Below are positions 29,248-37,738 of a stretch of DNA of 37,738 bases, piece by piece (the stretch's first letter is position 1; each line of letters starts with the position of its first letter). A model generated the notes under the pieces. The model made no database searches, had not been told where the DNA came from, and was given only the letters and a program-made list of their open reading frames with translations. The stretch lies in NCBI GenBank assembly GCA_004009845.1, contig RMBW01000182.1, forward strand, positions 1 to 37,738, in the 5' to 3' direction. The position numbers and the translations under genes are program-made. Source of the stretch: Davidsoniella eucalypti (Eukaryota > Ascomycota > Sordariomycetes > Microascales > Ceratocystidaceae).

Positions 29248-29923
29248 ATGGAAGACTTTGTCGAGCTTAACGAAGAACATCAACTACTTATTTGTCTCCC
29301 GTGTAAGGCAGCAATTCGCCCAGGAAAGAGCATCGAAACTCACTTTCGCCGCAAGCACAAAGTTAAAGGAGAGACTATCAAAAATATCATCGATTACTAT
29401 GGCACTCAAGATTTAGCGGATCCGAAGGTGCATGCTCTCCCCCCCGATGGAAGTCCAGCTATCAAACGACTTGCTGTCCGCCGCGGATACAGTTGTTCTA
29501 TGTGCCGATATCTCACAATATGCAAGGACAATATCACTCGCCACTGGAGAGACGTAGGGCATACATCTCTAGACCCCAAGTCGAAGATTGTACTATTACA
29601 GACTTGGATGGACCGGAACTTTGCCCGATACTGGATTGTCAGCGATGGTGCAGCCAATTTTGGCACCGCGTTAGCTAAACAGACAAGCACCAACCCAATG
29701 GAGCTCATGTTAGCCGACTGTGAGGCCATGCTAGCTTCTGAGGATGCCGAACGACTTCGGATAGGAGACCTGAAGGAAGACATGGACCGAGACTCGTCGT
29801 GGGTGAAGAGGCTACAATGGGTAAAGCACTTTGAGTCGCGTGATTTGATAAAAATCTATGAGGCTGCCGAATGGATTCAAGCCAAGAATGCTAAAGCCCA
29901 GCAAGTCCACCAACAAACCGAAC
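29248..29923 (+). pseudogene. OrsD-like C2H2 protein, N-terminal remnant
   Basis: The only non-transposon coding sequence recognised. ATG at 29248 (GGAGCCATGG). Two zinc-finger-like modules are spaced as in the fungal DUF3505/OrsD-type family: CLPCKAAIRPGKSIETHFRRKH (residues about 17-36, C-x2-C...H-x4-H) and CSMCRYLTICKDNITRHWRDVGH (about 81-103). A charged helical region with DIKE-type acidic stretches and WVKRLQWVKHF follows. Full-length relatives are usually much longer. Residue 225 onward is replaced by the LTR of element G, which supplies a foreign tail and stop at 29958. The biochemical function is unknown. The open frame up to the LTR with no other lesion suggests recent breakage. The family assignment is from memory of the motif pattern only. 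Confidence 0.55.
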
Positions 29924-30173
29924 TGTCACGGGCTAAGGCCCAGTTGGTATTTGTCTAGGTATTTACCTAGTCAGATAAACGGCTATAAATAGGGACCTAT
30001 TCCCGCCGTATTCCAACAGATATTAGCCTTTCTCCTTCATCGGTATCAATCGAAGTCCTTTCTACTAGATTGCTTGCCACTGCCTCACCTAGTTCGTGTC
30101 ATTTTGATACCGATCTACAGCTTTTACTTATTACTTTACTATCCAGTGCAGCGTCCATACCTCACTTGACCCT
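29924..30173 (+). mobile_element. Element G: 5' end of a C-family chromovirus, truncated
   Basis: The LTR 29924-30101 is identical by eye to the C LTR. It is followed by the self-primer site (30104-30114) and 72 leader bases including one leader repeat, then stops at GACCCT where repeat X copy 2 begins. No Gag, Pol or second LTR is present. It cuts the zinc-finger gene. The left target duplication would be CGAAC (29919-29923); the right copy is missing. Confidence 0.9.
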
Positions 30174-31107
30174 AGGTATTATTCGCCGGCGTTGCGGGCG
30201 GAAACGTGCATACATTTCAGTCTGGGCACCCTTGTCCCTATTTTCAAAACGGTTTAGATCTAAACGGATCGGTGATTGGCCAAAATCTATTAATAAATAA
30301 GAATTTATCTATGACTTTGCTTACTAATAAAAAAAATTTAGGTTTCATTTTTTTTGGTTTCAATTTTTTTTTAACAAATAATTTTCTGAAGTTTTTAAAG
30401 TTTTTTCTTTTAAAAAAAAAACTTTTTTTAGAAATCAAAAAAATTGGATTTTTTTTACTTTCGAGGTTTTTCCACAAATAACTTTCTAAAGTTTTTTTTT
30501 TCTTGCAATTATTTTCACAAAATAATCTTTTGAAAATTTTAAATTCTTTTAGAAAATCCCTTTATTCAATTTATAGGGAGCAAAATATAATTCAATTTTG
30601 CTATCAATTTTATTTATTTATTAATCTTGTTTAACAATAGAGCTATGACGATATCACTAAGAACGTGTTCATGATATTTATAATTATAGATTATAATGTT
30701 TAGATCTACGGGGGAATTAGAAAGTTAATAATACTAACTAAGCATTTCATACTTTTGTGTAAAGTAGTAATGTGTATTCAGAATTCGTTAAAGCTTTGAG
30801 GTGTTTTTTTACAAATATGTCCAGCAGAAACGTGACGTCTAGCTTCAGGGAGGAAACTAACTAGCTTGCCGTTTCTGAGTATTTTTTTTTTCACTGAGCA
30901 GCACATAATATATGAACTGTTCTTTAAAAGAACCGCAGCAGAACTGCTAGTATTTGGACACAAATCGGACTGCAATCAATTTACTAGACCAAACGCACTA
31001 GAAACGGCAAGTTATAAGTACACCAAGGGCAGGTCTACATACACATGAAGCATTAAGGGTAAAGTACAAGAATTTGTATTAGTCAGATACAGCAAGAAAA
31101 TGTTACC
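30170..31107. repeat. Repeat X copy 2, with T-rich low-complexity core
   Basis: Starts CCCTAGGTATTATTCG like 13259. About 30300-30560 is dominated by T and A homopolymers. From about 30815 it matches X copy 1 again, at diverged level, as far as the CGCACTAG region near 30990. It leads without a gap into R copy 2 at 31108. The small ORFs here are homopolymer translations. Confidence 0.5.
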
Positions 31108-32313
31108 AAATATGTCAAGTACTATCACAATAAACACTCAAGGCGATGTAGAAGAATATCCTAATTAAATATAAGATTGAAGACTTGGTTTTAAAAATAA
31201 CATACTGACGGTAATTCTCCACAAAATTCATAGACATGTTGATTAAATAAAGTAATTCGTACTCATAGTATACTATATATTTATTAGGATTTCTAAGATA
31301 CAAAGCAGGTATCTAGGTACGATAGAGAAATATAGTCAATTGAATTTAAAAGAATAGAGAGCCAAGTAAGGTAATATAACAAGCTGATTTAATATATTAC
31401 CGGGCATTACAGCACAATTGGCAGGACAGACACCCACTTGCTATATCTATCTATATGATGATATTCAGTGCTATTGAAAAGGGAAATAAAATGCAAAGAA
31501 TTCTAGAGAAAAACAACAGTATATATAAGTATTACTATATATTTGAATTATGTTCTTTTGCCATAAGTAGAATGACAAGACTAATATGGAACTTCAAATT
31601 ACAAACAACTTTAGGTACTTATACCATTAGAATAGCATGACATTGGGTGCTTGGGATTTAGAGTTTACATGATTGATAAAACAACAAGAAAAGTAGTCGC
31701 AACTGGCACAGTTGGTATTTTAAAACCTACATAGTAATCACTTTCTATGGTATTTGCAGGATATATTGATCACAAAATGATTCCCGATTTATAATAAGTT
31801 GAGATGGTCGGCAAAACATAAGAGCAAAGACCAAGTTTGTCGAGAAAATGCTCTATAAACATGTAAGAAGGACACTCGTAGTAAAATCAGGAATGATCAA
31901 TGACTTACTGTAAGTTTTGTAGTTCTAACGGAATGTTGCATTTCAAGGGAAATGTAATAAGGTAAGACATAAAGATTGGGCAAGAATATAGGAAATGGTA
32001 AACTATCAAAGATTGTAGACCCCAAATACTAGCAATAGTTTGTTAGAAAATGGTTAATAAATACTGGGTTGTGTTATTGAGTATCGAGAGAAAATTACAT
32101 TGGCTAATTAACAGAGAAAGAGTTATGAATGAGTCACAACTGCAAGCTAGGCGATTGGGAAATGATTGTATAATCAGTCACTGAAGTATAGTTCTCTACA
32201 TAGTACAAATGTTGACTATTAAGTACATCAAAGAAATGAATGTGTTGTCGGCAAGTAAGGTATGACTATTCATTGAGTGACTCCAGCTCAGTAAGTATAT
32301 GAATGTCAACCCT
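31108..32313. repeat. Repeat R copy 2, uninterrupted
   Basis: Continuous version of R copy 1 (5659-6351 plus 12750-13262), differing by scattered substitutions and run-length changes. It contains the undisturbed GAGAT target at 31801 and, by homology, the LINE target near 31985. Its left flank adjoins where element A's target should be. No credible gene. Confidence 0.9.
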
Positions 32314-33433
32314 GCTGTAGCTATATATGTTAGATATAGCAAACGCAAGCTATGACTTGATGCACTTAGCAATAAAATAGCTTATAGTTGGTAAGTAATA
32401 TATCATTGCTTGTTGTACTACAAGTTGTTAATATTGGAGTGAATAAAGTCCATTATTATGATAAGTCAAGTGGTAAATTCATTAGTGCTGGTAGATTTCA
32501 ACTATGTCAAGATATTCCTATATCATTGACCACTAAACATACCGAGTACACCAAGAAGAACTATGATGCACTAGACATACTGTCTCTATAATTTCAAGCT
32601 TCCAATACAAGTTATCAGCTACATATGAAGCAAGGGTGTTCTATGTATGGAGTTCGAGATCTATCCACTGTAGATCGGGCCATTATCACTCGACTAGATT
32701 CTAGAAATTACATGGTATTTCATCTGTTCAGACAATAGAGAAATCTTATTGTTAGAAAGAATATAATCATCATGATTACCTGGATCACAATGTGGAGATG
32801 GTGGCGAGTTGAAGTAGAATCATAATTATCAACTATAAAGAGAAATATGGGAAATATGGCAATCGAACTGTATCTTTTTTTTATGTCTCATGTTATTTGT
32901 ATTGATATACCAAGTATCATATGACTAAAACTTGATATCTTCTACATGTTATGTATAAATACTGTTGCTGTGGCGTGGAAGCTGAACTAATAAACGAAGA
33001 TATGATTCTGGCATCAACTATGAAAGACGATACCAAGGAGAAGAAGGTTGCTTTTTTCTACAGTCGATAGGACAATTACACAACATATTCTGTGAAATGA
33101 TGACTGTCTTTGAAGTTTATCTAGCTATGAATGAAAATTCCCAACTTTGTAAGCAGTTTCAACCCGAGTCTAGGTACAGTTGTCTACAATTGCCTAAGTC
33201 TTGAATGCCATATCCATGAGCTAAAGTCTTTGATGCAAAGGATACAGTAATAACAACGATTACAAAGGTTTTCGAATGGCAAAAAAGTTATATAATGCAT
33301 GCTGTCAATGCTATCTGTCAACTGCTTGCCTCGGCGATAGTAGAGAGCAAGACCGAAATACTTATTTACCTTTTTCACATGGAAATCTGTAGATATATAA
33401 CTCAAGTTGAACCTCATATAGACTAAGCGTTAG
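32314..33433. other. Unassigned AT-rich sequence
   Basis: No gene family, RNA gene or repeat partner within the window was recognised. A 67-codon frame at 32388-32591 has ordinary composition but no known motif. This may be further sequence of the R-bearing unit. Confidence 0.4.
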
Positions 33434-33704
33434 TGTTATGAAATAACACTCGCAGACTCTCCGCATGAGGCTTAGGGTTGATACACAGCCTCACCTTTCG
33501 ACTCCGGTGGCAACAATTCCTGCATTGAGGCTAGACTTGATACACAGCCAACACAGCATTGCCTCGAACTTCTGTCCGTAGACCAGATCCTTCTGTTTTC
33601 TTCCTCTCTCGGTTTAACATAAATATCTTGCTTGTTTCTTCCTTTCCTGTTCTCTTCTTTCCTTTCCCCTCCAAGCTTACAACTCTCTGTGTACCTGACC
33701 TCCT
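33434..33704 (+). repeat. Possible copia-type LTR, cut by element D
   Basis: Begins TGTTATGAAATAACACTCGC, a typical Ty1/copia LTR start, inside a GTGTTAT/ATAACAC inverted repeat. It then contains two related GAGGCT...TTGATACACAGCC segments (about 33467 and 33523), a CATAAATA element (around 33618) and a long pyrimidine-rich stretch. Element D interrupts it at 33705, so its right end is not visible. No partner LTR is in the window. Confidence 0.4.
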
Positions 33705-33885
33705 TGTAAGAGACTAAGGCCTAGTAAGGTTAGCCAAGGCATTCCTTGTCAGTACTAGAATCGGCTATAAGTAGGGACCTATTCCCGCCGATTATTAGTC
33801 TTAGTTTCTCTTTCTCCTTCATCGGTCTCAATCGAATCATTCTTTTACGACCAGTTTTCTTCGCAACTCCTCGTATATCGTCTCA
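33705..33885 (+). repeat. 5' LTR of element D (181 bp)
   Basis: Matches the B LTRs over the whole length by eye; self-primer site at 33888-33898. The leader repeat (about 33910-34110) has four close GTCCAAGCCGTC units where B has three. Confidence 0.95.
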
Positions 33886-34223
33886 TTTTGAGACCGATAA
33901 CTTCTTTATCTTGTCCAAGCATCCGCTTGCCCTTTGTCCGAGCATCTGCTCGCTGTATTTACTTCTGTCCAAGCCGTCTGCTTGCCCTCTATTCTGTCCA
34001 AGCCGTCTGCTTGCCCCCTATTCTGTCCAAGCCGTCCGCTTGCCCTCCCTCCTGTCCAAGCCGTCCGCTTGCTTTCCCCTCCTCTTTGTCCAAACACCGT
34101 CTCTGTTTGCCCCTATCCTGTCCAGACTCTGCTTAAAAACAGTCTGCCATCTGTCCAAGCCCCCTCACTGAAAGGCTTGCCCCTACCCGTCCGCTTGTTG
34201 ACCCCTCGCGCCCCTAAGTCACC

Positions 34224-36017
34224 ATGTCTGACCTTATCTTCCTGTTCCTGGTCATTATGGCCTCCCTGATTTGCTCCGCCCTCGCCGGCTACTACGAAAT
34301 CTTCCTAGACCTCAAACAGTATCTCGCCCTGGCCCGCGTCCACCTCTTGGACCCCAGCCAGGAACCCCCTGAGGGTTACACTCTGTCGGCTGTAGGCCTA
34401 CCCGAGGACCGCCCTTGGAGTAGACCAGGCTGGTGCTACTTGGCACTGTTCAAACGCAAGGAACGTGCCCGTCTCGCAGCCACCCTAGGTTTCTGCCCTG
34501 CCTCTCGTGACATCCTCAGTCACAGCCAGCACTTTCACAGCCACTTAGGCCATCTGTCCTTCACCAGCGGTTTTGTCGGCCACGTCCACATCGGCCAAGC
34601 ACGTACGCGTCAGGAACGCGTTGCACGCACCTCGCTCCGTCCTTCCCTCCTCAAGTCACCGTTCATGGGCCTACCTCGCACCCCACGAGAACTCGCTCCA
34701 AGGCCAAGGAAACCACTGAGCAACTGATCTCCACTGAGACAACCCACGCGCGCACCTTGAGCCGAGTAACCACCTCTCGCAACCCGCTACCCTTGGATGA
34801 CGAAGACGACGCAAGTGATAACCCTTCCGATACCTCTGACCTAGCTCGTCTGGCTGAAAGCATGAGGCCCGTGACACCTACCCTGAATCTGACCGTGGTC
34901 GCCAACCCTCGCGTGAAGCCGACCGTCTGGACTCCCTGCAATCTGATATGGTAGAAATGAAGTCCATGATGAATCGACTCGGTCAAATGTTGTTCGCCAA
35001 AGAACGTCATGATACTACCGCTCCTCCGCTACCGCCTGCCCCTGCTCCTCAGCCATTACTCGCCTCTTCCAACCAAACCCTACCCCGTCAGGTCCAGCCT
35101 CTACTCAGCGAATTCAGCGGCTTGCACTCTGACTACGAGATCTGGAGAAGGCTAGCAACGAACAAAATGTTGATCGATGGAGCAGCCCTAGGCGGTGAAC
35201 TCTCGAAGGCAGTCTACCTGTACGGCCGCTTGGGCGCAACCACACAAGCCAAGTTGAACGTCTTTTTCGACTCTATCGGCCAACGTTCCAGACCCTACGA
35301 CCTGCTGCTGGAGAAGCTTGATGATATGTTCCGGTCGCGTGAACGGCTCACCAACGCGCGCATTGCTTTCTACCAATCCGCCCAAGGAGACAGGGAACCC
35401 TTCAAAGCCTTCCACCTCCGCTTCGAGACTCTAGCCATGGAAGCCGGCATCCACGACGACGCCACGCTAATTGACATCCTGCGTTCTGCCATGCGTGACG
35501 ATCTGATTGAACGCACCGGATGGGCTTGGGAGTCCAACTCATACCACGCTATCATCGACAGCCTCTTGAAACACTTCGACCGCCCCACTGGTAAACGCCG
35601 CGCTATCGAATCGGCCCCAAACCTGAGCATACTAAGTCGAGCAACTGGAGAGAGCGGCCCGACCAACAGACTCGTCGGGAGAACCGCCCCCAGCCTGCTG
35701 CCCGTTCGGAGAGACCAAAACTTTCCGAGTCGGAACGACATCGTTTAATGCGTGAAAACGCATGCTTTATCTGTGGGCTCAAGGACCACATTGCACGTCG
35801 CTGCCCACAACGCTCCTCCAAGCCAGGACCCTCGAACAACCAGCTGTCCATCAACGCCATACGCACGGTGATGCGTGAGGAAATCGCCAAGTACGACGAA
35901 CGCGCCATGGATCGCGTGCTGCCACCCCCGGACAACACTACCACGACGGTAGCCAAGGTAGACTCGAAAGCAGTGGATAACGGGTCGGAGTACGACCTAA
36001 TCGAGTTGGATTTTTAG
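34224..36017 (+). pseudogene. gag: Gag of element D, three one-base frameshifts
   Basis: Starts MSDLIFLFLVIMASLICSAL, with the hydrophobic N-terminus of this Gag group. WSRPGWCYLALFKRKER, HFHSHLGHLSF, the Gag core and the knuckle CFICGLKDHIARRC are all present. Relative to B the frame shifts at about 34682 (five C to four), 34869 (four C to three) and 35615 (five C to four). Most other differences are single substitutions. It ends at TAG (36015-36017) after GGATTTT, with the same hairpin as B (36021-36043). Confidence 0.9.
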
Positions 36018-36085
36018 GAAGTCAGGACAAGTCGCGCCCTGACAAGGAGGATACGAAGATAGGGGAAGAGATAGTTAGAACTCAG

Positions 36086-36428
36086 ATGGGAGCTAAAGGT
36101 TATACTTAGATTTGTCTATTAATGAACTTTCGACTAAAGCTCTCGTCGACAGTGGCTGCCTCTGCCTCGCCGTCGTCCCTCCGCGCCTACTCCACTACGC
36201 CACTCAGACCCAGCCCATCGAGCCACGCAAGGTCTCCCTCGCCTCCTCCCAGTCCGACCCACCTGTCATCACTCAGATAGCACAGTTTACGCTACACCTA
36301 CCTGACCACCACGAGGACATTTGGGCCTACGTCGTCCCCGGCCAAACCGAAGACTTAATACTCGGTCAACGCTGGCTGATTAATCACGACGTGCATCTAC
36401 ACCCGCGCTCTGGACAAATCGAAGTCAC
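36086..36428 (+). pseudogene. pol: Pol fragment of element D (protease)
   Basis: The ATG at 36086 matches the B Pol start. One T is missing from a TTT run near 36101, shifting the frame; the remaining frame shows ALVDSGC and ILGQRWLINHD. It is cut at 36428 by the LTR of E. Confidence 0.88.
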
Positions 36429-36607
36429 TGACACGAACTAGGAAGAGGCAATGGCAAGCAATCTAGAGTAAAGACTTCGATTGATACCGATGAAGGAGAA
36501 AGACTAATATCTGTTGGAATACGGCGGGAATAGGTCCCTATTTATAACCGTTTATCTGGCTAAGTATCTTACTTAGCCAAATACCAACTGGGCCTTAGCC
36601 CCTGACA
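36429..36607 (-). repeat. 3' LTR of element E (179 bp)
   Basis: Minus-strand TGTCAGGGGC to GTTCGTGTCA. It carries the same 11-mer ATCGGTATCAA as C, and an inverted repeat TGGCTAAGTA/TACTTAGCCA (36557-36579) where C has CTAGGTA/TACCTAG. Adjacent purine run on the minus strand (about 36612-36625). Confidence 0.92.
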
Positions 36608-36653
36608 TTAGCCCCCCCCCCTCTCGGATGCTAACTATAATCTAAAACTAATA

Positions 36654-37738
36654 CTAAAATACATTTTGCGCTAATAATGGGGATGGTGGGTGGGTAAAAA
36701 ATGAGGCCCCCCCCGTAGGGGTGCATGAAACGGGCCCCCCTGTCTTGGGTAGGAAGTCGGCTGATGCTGCTCCAATTAGCGCGCGGTCTAAGAATATGCG
36801 CCATGCGAGGGTGTCTTCGATATGTTTCACTGGTTCCCAAGTAGGGTCTTGGTAGCCGGACCACTTAACCAGTGCTTGTTCATGCCCACGGTGTTTCCGT
36901 TGGCGGACAATTTCTTCCACGCGGAATTCTCCTTCGGCTATAGCGTCGTCTCCGTATGCTTCCTCTCTTGAGACAGCCTCAGGTTCGTCGTCTTGGATAA
37001 CCTGTGAGGGTAAGGGGTTAGTCCCTGCGTGTCGTACCTTGCTGATGTGGAAGACTGGGTGGACTAGGCCTGGAATGTTAAGTCGGACTGCGTGGGTGCC
37101 TATCAGGCCTGTAACCGTGTAGCGGCGAGCTAGCCAATCTAGCTTCTTAGAGGGTCTTTCGGAAGCGATGTTCTCGCATTTCAGGAGGACTATGTCTCCT
37201 ATCTGAAACTGGGAGGCTGGCTGGCGGCGGCGGTTAGCTGCTGTCTCCTGATAGTCTTGTGCTGACGCCATGGCAACCTGTGCGAAACTGGTGGCGTCGC
37301 GGATTTTGTCTAGGAAGGCCTGGGCGTCGTGTACCGGGGACTGCGTAGAGGATGGTTCGCTAGTGGGAGATGGCTCGATGATGTCCATGTTGTAACCGTG
37401 TGTCGCGAAGAAGGGGGAGATGGCAGTGCTAGAGACGGTGCGGTTGTTTAGGGCGATCTGTGCTTGTGGAAGGAGATCCGCCCAGTTGTCCTGGGCGAAA
37501 GGAACAGAAGATCCTGAGGAAGGTTTCAATCTCCTGGTTGCTTCGCTCCTGGGCACCGTCGGTTTGAGGGTGAAGGCGTAGAGAGGCGACGGTTTGATGT
37601 TGAGACGGCGGCATGCTTCTCCCCAGAATAGTGATGTGAACTGGGGGCCGCGGTCTGACACGATGCTGAGGAAAACCGTGGTTGTGCGAATACGGGTGAA
37701 TAGAGCGTCAGCTGTTGCTTTCGCGGAGGTGTCTGACA
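36654..37738 (-). pseudogene. pol: Pol C-terminus of element E: integrase and chromodomain
   Basis: The minus-strand frame 37661-36654 contains VSDRGPQF with the second catalytic Asp, ALNNRTVSST, GDIVLLKCEN, and a chromodomain (FRVEEIVRQRKHRGHEQ and KWSGYQDPTWEP). Between about 37595 and 37500 the homologous residues, including the catalytic Glu in ERSNQEIE, are in another frame (37614-37429), so two indels bracket that stretch. A further one-base change lies near 37675. Upstream integrase continues past the edge. The tail after the chromodomain differs from C. Confidence 0.88.

Larger units (their letters stand above)
33705..36428 (+). mobile_element. Chromovirus D (B family), cut by element E
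   Basis: 5' LTR, leader, Gag and the first part of Pol, nearly the same sequence as B. It ends inside protease at GAAGTCAC, where E's LTR starts. The left target duplication would be CTCCT (33700-33704). The rest of D should lie beyond E, outside the window. Confidence 0.93.
36429..37738 (-). mobile_element. Element E: C-family chromovirus, 3' end only in window
   Basis: Minus orientation. 3' LTR 36429-36607, polypurine tract, then the end of Pol, running off the right edge. Left target duplication candidate GTCAC (36424-36428). Protein and LTR are close to C but not identical, so it is a subfamily. Confidence 0.92.

Noticed and set aside
30300..30560. Poly-T and poly-A rich ORFs (for example 30206-30481 and the opposite strand)
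   Set aside because: The predicted proteins are runs of F, L and K from homopolymers, with no sign of coding.
32388..32591. 67-aa ORF in unassigned sequence
   Set aside because: No recognisable motif, no partner in the window and no promoter context. Length is within chance for AT-rich DNA.
1..37738. Repeat-induced point mutation as the cause of the AT-rich parts and broken frames
   Set aside because: B, C and F have identical LTR pairs and almost no nonsense substitutions. The breaks are mostly single-base indels, not C-to-T changes.
1..37738. tRNA, rRNA or CRISPR features
   Set aside because: No cloverleaf-like B box with matching arms, no conserved rRNA stretch and no regularly spaced short repeats with unique spacers were seen. 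The leader repeats are too few and too degenerate.

Overview
The window is a nest of transposable elements with almost no host gene content. It most likely comes from a repeat-rich, AT-rich part of a filamentous fungal genome. This rests on three things: Ty3/gypsy chromoviruses with a C-terminal chromodomain and a Tf1-like self-primer, a Tad1/I-like non-LTR retrotransposon carrying RNase H, and the remnant of a two-zinc-finger gene resembling the fungal OrsD-type family. The species cannot be named from the sequence. No rRNA, tRNA or CRISPR was seen.

Layout. 1-5658: chromovirus A, minus strand, cut by the left edge. 5659-6351: repeat R copy 1, left half. 6352-12749: chromovirus B, plus strand, complete, identical 181-bp LTRs, target duplication GAGAT. 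12750-13258: right half of R copy 1. 13259-15199: diverged repeat sequence (X copy 1, R fragments, several tiny LINE tails). 15200-27821: LINE with a 12-bp target duplication, split by F, a non-autonomous minus-strand LTR element (18141-26156, duplication GATAG), which is itself split by chromovirus C (19131-25586, plus strand, identical 178-bp LTRs, duplication TGGTC). 27834-28868: rest of R copy 3. 29248-29923: zinc-finger gene remnant, cut by G, the 5' end of a C-family element (29924-30173). 30170-31107: X copy 2. 31108-32313: R copy 2, which preserves the empty target sites of A, B and (by homology) the LINE. 32314-33704: unrecognised sequence ending in a possible copia-type LTR. 33705-36428: chromovirus D (B family), cut inside protease by E (36429-37738+), a minus-strand C-family element running off the right edge.

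How the parts work. Each autonomous chromovirus encodes Gag, then Pol (protease, reverse transcriptase, RNase H, integrase, chromodomain) in the -1 frame. Every Gag-Pol junction in the window has the heptamer GGATTTT directly before the Gag stop, then six bases or so, then a hairpin whose stem sequence differs between families but stays paired. All LTR families whose primer site is visible have an 11-base primer-binding site two bases after the LTR that is complementary to an 11-mer inside the same LTR. This 11-mer covaries in four versions and points to self-priming as in Tf1. The Gags also share an unusual N-terminus: a hydrophobic segment followed by a Trp-Cys/His-rich conserved block. These three shared traits are the most interesting content. 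Nearly all reading-frame breaks are one-base indels in homopolymer runs, so base-calling error should be ruled out before calling the elements dead.
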